Positions 56,200 through 64,000 of a stretch of 64,000 nt of DNA are shown one piece after another. The notes under the pieces were generated by a model, which saw only the letters and a program-made list of their open reading frames with translations, did not search any database and was not told the origin of the DNA. Location of the stretch: assembly GCF_020510705.1 (NCBI RefSeq), contig NZ_CP075184.1:1798001-1862000 (forward strand), read 5' to 3'. The DNA is from Acidovorax radicis (GTDB lineage: Bacteria; Pseudomonadota; Gammaproteobacteria; Burkholderiales; Burkholderiaceae_C). A program made the position numbers and the translations under genes. Position 1 is the first letter of the stretch, and each line of letters begins with the position of its first letter.

Positions 56200-56886
56200 A
56201 TGGCCAATCATCTCGATCTCGAAGAACAAGAGCAGCTTGATCAACTCAAGCATTTCTGGAACACGTGGGGGACGCTGATCAGTACGGTAGTCATCCTTGT
56301 AGCGGGCGCAGCCGCTGCTTGGAATGGTTACCAGTATTGGCAGAACCGCCAGGCTGCGCAGGCAGCTGCGCTTTTTGATGCGGTGGATGTGGCTGTGGCG
56401 TCTTCGGACCAGGCGCGTGTTGAGCAAGCGTTCAGTGACCTCAAGTCTAAGTACGCTGGCACTACCCAGGCCGGGCAAGCGGGCTTGGTGGTTGCGAAAG
56501 CAATGCAGTCTGCAGGAAACACCAAGGGCGCTCAGGATGCTCTTGAATGGGTCGTTGCGCAGTCTTCTGATGGGGGGCTCAAGGCGATAGCCCAATTGCG
56601 TTTGTCGAGTCTTCTTATGGATCAAAAAAACTACGATGAGGCGCTTAGACAATTGTCCGGCGATTTCCCTTCTGAGTTTTCGTCCGTTGTTGCTGACCGT
56701 AAAGGTGACATCCTTCTTCTGCAGGACAAGCGTCAAGAAGCCGCCAGCGAATATACAAAGGCCTACAAGGATTTTGACGGTAATGTGGAATATCGACGAT
56801 TGGTGGAAATAAAGTTAAATGCTTTGGGTGTTTCGCCACAAGATGCAGCCAAAGTCGCTGCCGCAACTTCTACTGAGGTGAAGTGA
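56200..56886 (+). CDS. yfgM: YfgM-like ancillary SecYEG protein (TPR)
   Basis: YfgM is a single-pass inner-membrane protein with a periplasmic TPR domain that works with PpiD near the translocon. The 228-residue protein has the charged start LDLEEQEQLDQLKHFWNTWG, a membrane helix (TLISTVVILVAGAAAAWNGY, about 24-46), and helical repeats (LFDAVDVAVASSDQARVEQA). The ATG at 56200 is preferred; the longer frame overlaps hisS. It lies between hisS and bamB, as in E. coli. Confidence 0.9.
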   Translation: MANHLDLEEQEQLDQLKHFWNTWGTLISTVVILVAGAAAAWNGYQYWQNRQAAQAAALFDAVDVAVASSDQARVEQAFSDLKSKYAGTTQAGQAGLVVAKAMQSAGNTKGAQDALEWVVAQSSDGGLKAIAQLRLSSLLMDQKNYDEALRQLSGDFPSEFSSVVADRKGDILLLQDKRQEAASEYTKAYKDFDGNVEYRRLVEIKLNALGVSPQDAAKVAAATSTEVK

Positions 56887-56888
56887 AC

Positions 56889-58052
56889 ATGGCATTGACT
56901 TTTATTAGTGGTTATGGGCGCAAGGCCTTGGTGCGTAGTTTGGTAGGTGTCGTGGTAGTTGTTGGGTTGGCAGGCTGCTCATTGTGGGGTGGAGGCAGTT
57001 CCAAGCCCTTGCCAGCAGATTTAGGGCCCAATGTTGCGGTCCTGGGTGTCCGTCAGGCATGGACGGCGCGTGTGGATGCTGTCGCGGGGTTTCCTCTTGA
57101 GATAAATACCGCAGGAAACGTGGTAACGATTGCTTCCGCGGCCGGCACGATTGCTGCAATTGATGCCCGTACCGGGGGCGATCTTTGGCGCATTTCTCTG
57201 GGGGAAGCTTTGTCCGCAGGGGTCGGTGGTGACGGCAAGCTGACTGCGGTCGTGTCTCGCAGTAATGCCCTAATTGTTTTGGGCTCGGGCCACGAGCGTT
57301 GGCGCGAGCAAATGGCGGCGCAGGTGTTTACTCCACCTTTGATTGCCGGAGGGCGTGTTTTCATCCTTTCGGCCGATCGATCAGTTTCCGCTTATGACGC
57401 GTCAAGTGGACACCGCCTTTGGACCCAGCAAAGAACAGGGGAGCCGCTGATTTTGCGGCAGCCGGGAGTGCTTTTGGCCGTCGGTGATACGCTGGTCGTT
57501 GGCCTGTCTGGGCGCCTTGTGGGGTTGAACCCCGACAACGGAAGCACCCGATGGGAAGCTCCCATCGGTAGTTCTCGCGGAACCAATGATGTGGAGCGTC
57601 TGGTGGAGTTGGTGGGCCCCAGCAGCAAAATTGCCGATAGTGTTTGCGCACGGTCCTTTCAATCTGCGGTGGGCTGCGTCAATGCGGTGCGTGGTTCCGT
57701 GGTTTGGACGCAGGCTGCAAATGGAGCGGAAGGCGTTCATGGAGATGCAAACGCACTTTATGGTGTGGAGAGCAATGGCAAGGTGGTGGCATGGCGCCGT
57801 AGCAACGGAGAGCGTTTGTGGGAAACCGATAGGCTCAAATACCGCAAGTTGACGACGCCTTTGTTGCTTGGCCGCTCTGTGGTGATCGGGGACGATAGCG
57901 GGCTCGTCCATTTGCTTTCACGAGAGGATGGTTCTCCACTCAACCGGATCGTTACGGATGGTTCGGGCATCGCAACTGCGCCAGTTGCTGCCGCAGATAC
58001 TTTGGTAGTTGTCACCCTCAATGGCGGTGTTTACGGATTTCGTCCGGATTGA
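56889..58052 (+). CDS. bamB: Outer membrane assembly lipoprotein BamB
   Basis: BamB is an eight-bladed beta-propeller lipoprotein of the Bam complex. The 387-residue protein has a lipobox ([12 protein letters not shown]), and repeated PQQ-type blades ([60 protein letters not shown]). ATG 56889 is chosen; a GTG at 56883 overlapping yfgM by four bases is an alternative. It ends just before der. Confidence 0.93.
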   Translation: MALTFISGYGRKALVRSLVGVVVVVGLAGCSLWGGGSSKPLPADLGPNVAVLGVRQAWTARVDAVAGFPLEINTAGNVVTIASAAGTIAAIDARTGGDLWRISLGEALSAGVGGDGKLTAVVSRSNALIVLGSGHERWREQMAAQVFTPPLIAGGRVFILSADRSVSAYDASSGHRLWTQQRTGEPLILRQPGVLLAVGDTLVVGLSGRLVGLNPDNGSTRWEAPIGSSRGTNDVERLVELVGPSSKIADSVCARSFQSAVGCVNAVRGSVVWTQAANGAEGVHGDANALYGVESNGKVVAWRRSNGERLWETDRLKYRKLTTPLLLGRSVVIGDDSGLVHLLSREDGSPLNRIVTDGSGIATAPVAAADTLVVVTLNGGVYGFRPD

Positions 58053-58065
58053 TCGGTTCTATTTA

Positions 58066-59409
58066 ATGAAGCCAGTTATCGCCATCGTGGGGCGTCCGAA
58101 TGTCGGTAAATCCACGCTTTTCAATCGTCTGACCAAATCGCGTGACGCCATCGTGGCTGATTTTGCGGGGCTTACGCGTGATCGGCACTACGGCAACGGC
58201 AGGCAAGGGAAACACGAATACATTGTTATCGACACAGGTGGCTTCGAGCCCGATGCATCCAGCGGTATCTATCGGGAAATGGCGAAACAGACGCAGCAAG
58301 CTGTCGCTGAGGCAGATGTCGTTGTTTTCGTGGTTGATGCTCGCGCAGGAGTGTCCGCCCAAGATCACGACATCGCGAACTATCTCCGACGTTTAGGGAA
58401 GCCCTGCGTGCTTGTCGCCAACAAGGCAGAAGGCATGCTTCAAGGTGTGCAGCTTGCAGAGTTCTACGAACTGGGGTTGGGCGAGGTTTATCCTGTATCG
58501 GCAGCACACGGTCAGGGCATCCGAGATTTGGTGGAGATTTCTCTGGCGCCACTGCATCTGCCAGATCCGGACGAATCTGAAGATTCTTCAGATAAAAGCG
58601 TTATTACATTGGCGGTGGCGGGGCGCCCCAATGTAGGAAAGTCCACCTTAATCAATACTTGGTTGGGGGAGGAGCGGCTTGTTGCATTTGATATGCCTGG
58701 AACAACCCGCGATGCGATCACGGTGCCATTTGAACGCAATGGGCAACGCTTCGAATTGGTGGACACTGCGGGCCTTCGTCGCAAAGGCAAGGTGTTCGAG
58801 GCGATCGAGAAATTCTCGGTGGTCAAAACACTTCAAGCCATTGAGTCGGCGAGTGTTGTGTTGCTTTTGCTGGATGCGACCCAAGGTGTCACGGATCAAG
58901 ATGCGCATATCGCCGGATACATTTTGGAGAGCGGGCGTGCCGTTGTTCTTGCGGTCAACAAGTGGGATGCTGTAGACGACTATCAACGTCAGTTGCTGGA
59001 ACGTTCGATAGAGACGCGCCTCGCCTTTTTGAAGTTTGCTTCAATGCATTTCATCTCGGCAAAAAAACGCCAAGGTCTCGGGCCTCTTTGGTCCTCGATT
59101 GCGCAAGCGCACAAGGCGGCAAATTGCAAGATGTCAACGCCGGTGTTGACGAGGCTGCTTTTAGAGGCAGTGCAATTCCAAAGCCCGAAGAGAGCAGGTA
59201 TGTTTCGCCCCAAGATGCGCTACGCCCATCAAGGTGGCATGAACCCCCCGGTGATTGTGATTCATGGCAATTCTCTGGAACACGTGACCGATGCCTACAA
59301 ACGTTTTCTGGAAGGGCGTTTCCGTAAGGAATTCGACCTGGTCGGAACCCCGCTGCGCATCGAAATGAAAACCTCGCACAATCCCTTTGCAGAAAAGGAC
59401 GAGAGTTGA
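58066..59409 (+). CDS. der: Ribosome-assembly GTPase Der (EngA)
   Basis: Der assists maturation of the 50S subunit. The 447-residue protein has two tandem GTPase domains (P-loops [14 protein letters not shown] near residue 9 and [14 protein letters not shown] near residue 187; NKXD in VLVANKAEG, where Ala replaces the usual xD, and VNKWDAVDD) and a C-terminal KH-like domain. The first-domain G4 motif NKAE differs from NKxD but keeps an acidic residue. The ATG at 58066 is the family start. Confidence 0.96.
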   Translation: MKPVIAIVGRPNVGKSTLFNRLTKSRDAIVADFAGLTRDRHYGNGRQGKHEYIVIDTGGFEPDASSGIYREMAKQTQQAVAEADVVVFVVDARAGVSAQDHDIANYLRRLGKPCVLVANKAEGMLQGVQLAEFYELGLGEVYPVSAAHGQGIRDLVEISLAPLHLPDPDESEDSSDKSVITLAVAGRPNVGKSTLINTWLGEERLVAFDMPGTTRDAITVPFERNGQRFELVDTAGLRRKGKVFEAIEKFSVVKTLQAIESASVVLLLLDATQGVTDQDAHIAGYILESGRAVVLAVNKWDAVDDYQRQLLERSIETRLAFLKFASMHFISAKKRQGLGPLWSSIAQAHKAANCKMSTPVLTRLLLEAVQFQSPKRAGMFRPKMRYAHQGGMNPPVIVIHGNSLEHVTDAYKRFLEGRFRKEFDLVGTPLRIEMKTSHNPFAEKDES

Positions 59410-59463
59410 AAACATAGTCTCGTGTGGTGCGGGGCTATGTGCCCGAACCGGCGAAAGCGGTGC

Positions 59464-59492
59464 TTGCCTGTGGTAAGGTGGTGGTTTACAAC
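59464..59492 (+). promoter_or_regulatory. hfq promoter
   Basis: TTGCCT (59464-59469) and TACAAC (59487-59492) are separated by exactly 17 bases. This sits about 25 bases before the GTG start, giving a very short leader with CGGAG as ribosome binding site. Confidence 0.55.
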
Positions 59493-59516
59493 AACATTTT
59501 GAACACGGAGAATATC

Positions 59517-59771
59517 GTGAGCAATAAAGGCCAACTTTTGCAAGATCCCTTTCTCAACGCGCTGCGTAGGGAGCATGTACCTGTCTCCATATATTTGGTG
59601 AACGGCATCAAGCTGCAAGGACAGATCGAATCCTTTGACCAATACGTGGTTCTTCTGCGGAATACCGTTACGCAGATGGTCTATAAGCACGCTATTTCCA
59701 CAATAGTCCCAGGCCGTGCGGTCAACTTCACTACTGCAGATACGCCTGATGCAGATAGCAGCAGCACGTAA
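59517..59771 (+). CDS. hfq: RNA chaperone Hfq
   Basis: Hfq is a hexameric Sm-like protein pairing small RNAs with mRNAs. The 84-residue product has the Sm1 motif region ([40 protein letters not shown]) and the YKHAIST Sm2 motif (proximal-face His). The C-terminal tail is short and acidic ([13 protein letters not shown]), as in other betaproteobacteria. The GTG at 59517 follows CGGAG. HflX follows, in the order seen in E. coli. Confidence 0.96.
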   Translation: MSNKGQLLQDPFLNALRREHVPVSIYLVNGIKLQGQIESFDQYVVLLRNTVTQMVYKHAISTIVPGRAVNFTTADTPDADSSST

Positions 59772-59831
59772 GTTGTTGTTTTTGCGCTTGATTGTCTTTA
59801 GGGGTGGAATGGTCCGAGAAGGTGGCCTGCT

Positions 59832-61007
59832 TTGAGTTCTGTTGACCTTCTTAAGGCTAGTGCCGCCCCCGTTTTATTGGTGGGGGTGGACTTCGGTCTT
59901 CCGCACTTCGACGCGAATCTTGAAGAGTTGGGATTGCTGGCTCAAACGGCTGGCATGGAGCCTGTGGCGCGTATCACTTGCAAACGCAAAGCGCCCGATG
60001 CCGCGTTGTTTGTAGGAAGCGGCAAGGCGGATGAAATCCGCACATTGGCCCAAATGCATGGCGCGGTCGAGGTGCTTTTTGATCAGTCGCTTAGTCCTGC
60101 TCAACAGCGAAATCTTGAGCGGCATCTAGAGTTGCCTGTCAATGATCGGACATTGCTGATCCTTGAAATTTTTGCCCAGCGTGCGCGCAGTCATGAAGGC
60201 AAACTTCAGGTTGAACTTGCAAAGCTGCAGTACGTGAGCACGCGACTGGTTCGTCGGTGGTCGCACTTGGAGCGTCAGACTGGTGGCATTGGGGCCAGGG
60301 GCGGTCCGGGTGAGAAGCAGATTGAGTTGGATCGTCGCATGATTGGCGATGCCATCAAACGCACTCAGGAGCGTTTGGTCAAGGTCAAGCGACAGCGGTC
60401 TACGCAGCGACGTCAGCGCGAGCGTCGAGATACTTTCAATATTTCCCTGGTTGGGTATACGAACGCCGGAAAATCCACGCTTTTTAACGCGCTGGTAAAA
60501 GCGCGCGCGTATGCTGCAGACCAATTGTTTGCAACGCTTGACACTACGACGCGGCAGCTATATCTCGCCGATGCACAGCGGTCAGTTTCGCTGTCCGACA
60601 CGGTGGGGTTCATCCGCGATCTGCCGCACGGATTGGTGGATGCCTTTCAGGCGACCCTCCAGGAGGCCATTGATGCCGACTTGCTGATTCATGTCGTTGA
60701 TGCTTCCAATGCGGATTTTCCAGAGCAGATGGCACAAGTTGAGCGAGTATTGCTCGAGATCGGCGCGGCAGATATCCCTCAAATCCTTGTATTTAATAAG
60801 TTGGATTCGCTTTCAGCAGACCGGCGTCCGGCGCTGTTGAGTGACCAGTATGAGGTTTCTGGACATTTGTTGCCCCGTTTGTTCGTAAGTGCCAAGTCCG
60901 GTGAGGGGGTGAGTCATCTTCGCAGCGTGCTCGCTGCAAAGGTGCTTGCTACACCGTTGGCCATGACCCCAGACCCCTCTGTTGAATTGCCAGATGTTAT
61001 GCCTTGA
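59832..61007 (+). CDS. hflX: Ribosome-associated GTPase HflX
   Basis: HflX splits stalled ribosomes after heat stress. The 391-residue protein has its N-terminal helical domain (LFVGSGKADEIRTLAQMHGA, SPAQQRNLERHLELPVNDRT, RGGPGEKQIELDRRMIGDAI) and a GTPase domain (GYTNAGKSTLFNALVKA; FNKLDSLS). Start is TTG at 59832, an uncommon codon, preceded by AAGGTGG, and no ATG or GTG fits better. Confidence 0.94.
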   Translation: MSSVDLLKASAAPVLLVGVDFGLPHFDANLEELGLLAQTAGMEPVARITCKRKAPDAALFVGSGKADEIRTLAQMHGAVEVLFDQSLSPAQQRNLERHLELPVNDRTLLILEIFAQRARSHEGKLQVELAKLQYVSTRLVRRWSHLERQTGGIGARGGPGEKQIELDRRMIGDAIKRTQERLVKVKRQRSTQRRQRERRDTFNISLVGYTNAGKSTLFNALVKARAYAADQLFATLDTTTRQLYLADAQRSVSLSDTVGFIRDLPHGLVDAFQATLQEAIDADLLIHVVDASNADFPEQMAQVERVLLEIGAADIPQILVFNKLDSLSADRRPALLSDQYEVSGHLLPRLFVSAKSGEGVSHLRSVLAAKVLATPLAMTPDPSVELPDVMP

Positions 61008-61060
61008 TTGGGCACAATGATGGATTGATTGACGCCATCAGAGAACCAGAGACTTTGCGC

Positions 61061-62431
61061 ATGAATTTCCAAAATCGAACCCTACGCTGGGCCTCGCTTC
61101 CACAACGTATTCGGGGCATGTTCAACCTGAACGATCCTCGTTGGGGGCGTGGTGAGGGTAAGCCCGAGGAGGGTGGGCGTCCTGATGATCGCCCTTCTTC
61201 GCCTCCCGCTGCTGGCCCCAATGGCGCTGGCCAACGGCCGACCAACGGACAGCAACCTCCAGATCTTGATGAACTTTGGCGCGATTTGAATCGCAAGCTC
61301 GGGGGATTGTTTGGAGGTAAAAATGGCGGTGATCGGAGGCCTGATGGCGGAGGCTCCGGCGGCGGTTTTCAGCCTGATATGAAAAGTGCTGGTGTGGGTG
61401 TGGGTGTGATCGCTGGGATCGCGTTTTTGATCTGGATGGGAACTGGGTTCTTCATTGTTCAAGAAGGGCAGCAGGCTGTTATCACACAGTTTGGCAAATA
61501 CAAGAGCACCGTTGGGGCCGGTTTTAACTGGCGCTTGCCCTATCCCATTGAACGCCACGAGCTTGTTTTTGTGACGCAAATTCGCTCGGCAGATGTAGGG
61601 CGTGACACCGTGATCAAAAGCACGGGCTTGCGCGAGTCCGCCATGCTTACCGAAGATGAAAACATCGTTGAAATCAAATTCGCGGTGCAATACCGGTTGA
61701 GTGATGCACGGGCTTGGTTATTCGAGAGCAAAAACCCTTCGGATGCAGTCGTTCAAGCTGCAGAAACAGCTGTACGAGAGGTGGTGAGCAAAATGCGGAT
61801 GGACACCGCTTTGGCTGAGGAGCGAGACCAAATTGCACCCCGGGTTCGCAACTTGATGCAAACGATTCTGGACCGTTATAAGGTTGGTGTAGAGGTGGTG
61901 GGCATCAACTTACAGCAGGGCGGTGTGCGTCCACCAGAGCAGGTGCAGGCATCATTCGACGATGTTTTGAAGGCGGGTCAAGAGCGTGAGCGGGCCAAGA
62001 ATGAAGCCCAAGCCTATGCCAATGACGTGATACCACGGGCCGTGGGCTCGGCATCTCGCATGAACGAAGAAGCGGCGGCTTACAAGGCGCGGATCGTTGC
62101 CCAAGCGCAAGGTGATGCCCAACGGTTTTCTTCGATTTTCGCGGAGTATCAGAAGGCGCCTCAAGTGACACGCGATCGCATGTACTTGGAAACAATGCAG
62201 CAAATCTATGGCAATGTGACCAAGATTCTTGTGGACTCTCGGCAGGGCTCCAATCTCTTGTACATGCCGCTCGACAAGATTATGCAAAGTGTGGCGAGCG
62301 GCGCGGCCTCTGCCGATAGTCCTTCGCTCAATGCGGTGCCATCAACGGTGCCAGCGGTGCCCTCGGCCGCACTCTCGAATGACCAGCGGACGCGGGATAC
62401 TGGCCGCACCCGCGAACGTGAAACACGCTAG
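61061..62431 (+). CDS. hflK: FtsH protease activity modulator HflK
   Basis: HflK, with HflC, forms a large membrane complex around FtsH. The 456-residue protein has a Gly/Arg/Pro-rich N-terminal cytoplasmic part (RPDGGGSGGGFQPDMKSAGV), a membrane helix (VGVIAGIAFLIWMGTGFFIV) and a prohibitin/SPFH domain (QFGKYKSTVGAGFNWRLPYP, LTEDENIVEIKFAVQYRLSD), then coiled coil. ATG 61061 is used, but ATG 61118 (MFNLNDPRW) gives a start closer to E. coli HflK and is possible. Confidence 0.94.
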   Translation: MNFQNRTLRWASLPQRIRGMFNLNDPRWGRGEGKPEEGGRPDDRPSSPPAAGPNGAGQRPTNGQQPPDLDELWRDLNRKLGGLFGGKNGGDRRPDGGGSGGGFQPDMKSAGVGVGVIAGIAFLIWMGTGFFIVQEGQQAVITQFGKYKSTVGAGFNWRLPYPIERHELVFVTQIRSADVGRDTVIKSTGLRESAMLTEDENIVEIKFAVQYRLSDARAWLFESKNPSDAVVQAAETAVREVVSKMRMDTALAEERDQIAPRVRNLMQTILDRYKVGVEVVGINLQQGGVRPPEQVQASFDDVLKAGQERERAKNEAQAYANDVIPRAVGSASRMNEEAAAYKARIVAQAQGDAQRFSSIFAEYQKAPQVTRDRMYLETMQQIYGNVTKILVDSRQGSNLLYMPLDKIMQSVASGAASADSPSLNAVPSTVPAVPSAALSNDQRTRDTGRTRERETR

Positions 62432-62440
62432 GAGCAATTC

Positions 62441-63349
62441 GTGAATAGAGTTGGATTTATTGCATCCACCTTTTTGGTGGTCCTCGCATTGATGAGCTCC
62501 ATGCTTTTTGTTGTCGATCAACGGCAATTTGGTGTGTTGTACGCATTGGGGCAAATTAAAGAGGTGATCACGGAGCCCGGTCTCAATTTCAAGCTGCCAC
62601 CGCCTTTTCAGAATGTGAGTTACATCGACAAGCGTTTGCTGACCTTGGACAGTACGGACGCGGAACCCATGTTGACGGCCGAAAAGCAGCGTGTTGTGAT
62701 TGACTGGTACGTCAGGTGGCGTATTTCCGAGCCTACGGAGTACATCCGTAATGTGGGTCTTGACGAAAGTGCGGGCTCTATGCAACTCAACCGCGTGGTT
62801 CGCAACGCCTTCCAAGAGGAGATCAACAAGCGCACGGTCAAGGAATTGCTTTCGGTTAAGCGAGAAGCCTTGATGGCAGATGTCAAGCGTGAAGTGCTTG
62901 ATGCTGTGCGCGGCGCCAAGCCTTGGGGTGTAGATGTGGTTGATGTGCGGATCACCCGCGTGGACTATGTCGAGGCGATCACAGAGTCGGTCTACAGGCG
63001 AATGGAGGCAGAGCGCAAACGTGTTGCAAACGAATTGCGTTCTACAGGCGCGGCCGAGGGTGAAAAAATTCGTGCCGATGCTGATCGGCAGCGAGAAATT
63101 GCTGTTGCAAATGCCTACCGTGATGCACAGAAGGTGAAGGGGGAGGGTGACGCAGAAGCTGCGCGCATTTATGCCGAAGCTTTCAACCGTGATCCCCAGT
63201 TTGCGCAGTTTTACCGCAGTCTCGAGGCCTACAAATCAAGTTTTAACAAGAAGAGCGATGTCATGGTCGTCGACCCTTCATCCTCGGATTTTTTCAAGGT
63301 GTTTCGAGGAAACGCGCAAGGAGCCTCTCAGGTCGCTCCACGAAAGTAG
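62441..63349 (+). CDS. hflC: FtsH protease activity modulator HflC
   Basis: Partner of HflK, 302 residues, with an N-terminal membrane helix (GFIASTFLVVLALMSSMLFV) and the SPFH domain (VVDQRQFGVLYALGQIKEVI, LTAEKQRVVIDWYVRWRISE), then coiled coil and an end facing the periplasm. The GTG start follows AGGAGCAATTC, 9 bases after hflK stops, so the two are co-translated. Confidence 0.95.
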   Translation: MNRVGFIASTFLVVLALMSSMLFVVDQRQFGVLYALGQIKEVITEPGLNFKLPPPFQNVSYIDKRLLTLDSTDAEPMLTAEKQRVVIDWYVRWRISEPTEYIRNVGLDESAGSMQLNRVVRNAFQEEINKRTVKELLSVKREALMADVKREVLDAVRGAKPWGVDVVDVRITRVDYVEAITESVYRRMEAERKRVANELRSTGAAEGEKIRADADRQREIAVANAYRDAQKVKGEGDAEAARIYAEAFNRDPQFAQFYRSLEAYKSSFNKKSDVMVVDPSSSDFFKVFRGNAQGASQVAPRK

Positions 63350-63589
63350 TCGCCTGCTGCTCAATGCTCCCGACGCACCGTGGTGAGTAGCTGGGGGCGT
63401 TGGCTTTGGGGTTCTTATCATGGAAGAGGGTGGGACCCCTCTGCCCTCCCTAAAGCTGGCGATGTGTGGCTTTCTGCGAGTGCTTGTTGTGCGACGGTCA
63501 GATACATTTTTTGCGTTGCTGTCCGTTCCTAGTGGAGTAGGTGTGCGTTGGCTTTGAACGCGGTTTCTATCTACAGACTGGAGTATTCT
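63350..63589. other. Intergenic region hflC-hisZ, no gene supported
   Basis: Many relatives have a short DUF2065 gene here; no hydrophobic frame of that type is visible. A 49-codon frame from the GTG at 63382 has no family features. A palindrome GGGTGGGACCCC (63429-63440) is noted without function. Confidence 0.5.
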
Positions 63590-63619
63590 TTGGAGACTCA
63601 CAGCAGGTGCCGGTAGAAT
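63590..63619 (+). promoter_or_regulatory. hisZ promoter
   Basis: TTGGAG (63590-63595), 18 bases, TAGAAT (63614-63619), about 30 bases before the hisZ ATG. The G at the fourth position of the -35 is a mild departure from consensus. Confidence 0.5.
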
Positions 63620-63648
63620 CGCGGTTTTAACAGCCTCCCCTTTTCTAC

Positions 63649-64000
63649 ATGTCTGCTTGGGTCCTGCCGGATCACATTGCCGATGTCTTGCCGTCCGAAG
63701 CGCGGCACATCGAAGAATTGCGTCGCGGGCTGCTTGATACAGCTCGTCGTTATGGATACGAGCTGGTTATGCCGCCTTTGATGGAGCACCTTGAGTCGCT
63801 CCTTACCGGCACTGGTGAAGCGCTCGATCTCCAGACGTTCAAATTGGTAGATCAAATCTCTGGGCGTTCGTTAGGGTTGAGGGCCGATACGACTCCGCAG
63901 GTTGCTCGTATAGACGCCCATCTGCTTAATCGCAAGGGAGTTACGCGGTTGTGTTATTGCGGTCCCGTATTGCACACACGCCCTGATCGCCCGCATGCCA
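63649..64000 (+). CDS. hisZ: ATP phosphoribosyltransferase regulatory subunit HisZ, partial
   Basis: HisZ is a HisRS paralog that activates the short form of HisG for histidine biosynthesis. The first 117 residues are present ([48 protein letters not shown]); the rest is outside the window. The class II motif 2 like region [17 protein letters not shown] is degenerate compared with hisS ([16 protein letters not shown]), which supports HisZ over HisS. Its presence predicts a short-form HisG elsewhere. Confidence 0.9.
   Translation, partial: MSAWVLPDHIADVLPSEARHIEELRRGLLDTARRYGYELVMPPLMEHLESLLTGTGEALDLQTFKLVDQISGRSLGLRADTTPQVARIDAHLLNRKGVTRLCYCGPVLHTRPDRPHA

Noticed and set aside
63382..63530. 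49-codon frame between hflC and hisZ as a DUF2065 gene
   Set aside because: DUF2065 proteins are hydrophobic with two membrane helices; this peptide is not, and no ribosome binding site is seen.

Overview
The window looks like a chromosomal segment of a Burkholderiales bacterium, most likely Comamonadaceae (Acidovorax-like). It is GC-rich, and gene order and protein sequences fit that family: Bug-type periplasmic binding proteins, a long Ala/Lys-rich RpoD, and three copies of a short intergenic repeat I associate with Comamonadaceae. No rRNA, tRNA or CRISPR array was seen.

Region 1 (1-13.2 kb) is accessory DNA. The left 4 kb carries minus-strand fragments of a phage structural module (tail-type protein, major capsid C-terminus, prohead-protease-like piece, gpF-like head protein) with an AlbA_2-domain cargo gene among them. 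Abutting it in the opposite direction is a Mu-like early operon of twelve overlapping plus-strand genes, from the transposase MuA and its ATPase MuB through GemA to the Mor activator. The MuA frame lacks the usual N-terminal enhancer-binding domain and starts where the gpF fragment begins, so this is a rearranged, probably dead prophage. A complete IS1182-family element with terminal inverted repeats follows Mor.

Region 2 (13.2-34.9 kb) is core and metabolic chromosome. It holds bacterioferritin, ahpC-ahpF behind an OxyR-like operator, the divergent ppsR/ppsA pair, a two-subunit VC_2705-type sodium:solute symporter with an EF-hand loop, an FKBP isomerase, an HxlR regulator with a readable self-operator, and a LysR-controlled locus for an organic acid (HMG-CoA-lyase-type enzyme, class III CoA-transferase, Bug binding protein). 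A second Bug protein, rpoD and dnaG follow.

Region 3 (34.9-43.9 kb) mixes signalling and metabolism. A PotD-like periplasmic protein lies 3 bases upstream of a membrane-bound diguanylate cyclase, an arrangement like the NspS/MbaA polyamine sensor. An acyl-CoA synthetase, a second diguanylate cyclase in an operon with phoD, and a quinone oxidoreductase complete it.

Region 4 (44-64 kb) is a dense run of plus-strand housekeeping genes: surE-pcm-nlpD, two pseudouridine synthases around scpB, ndk, rlmN-pilF-rodZ-ispG-hisS-yfgM-bamB-der, and hfq-hflX-hflK-hflC-hisZ. The usual rpoS slot after nlpD is occupied by an RluD-like gene. hisZ runs off the right edge.
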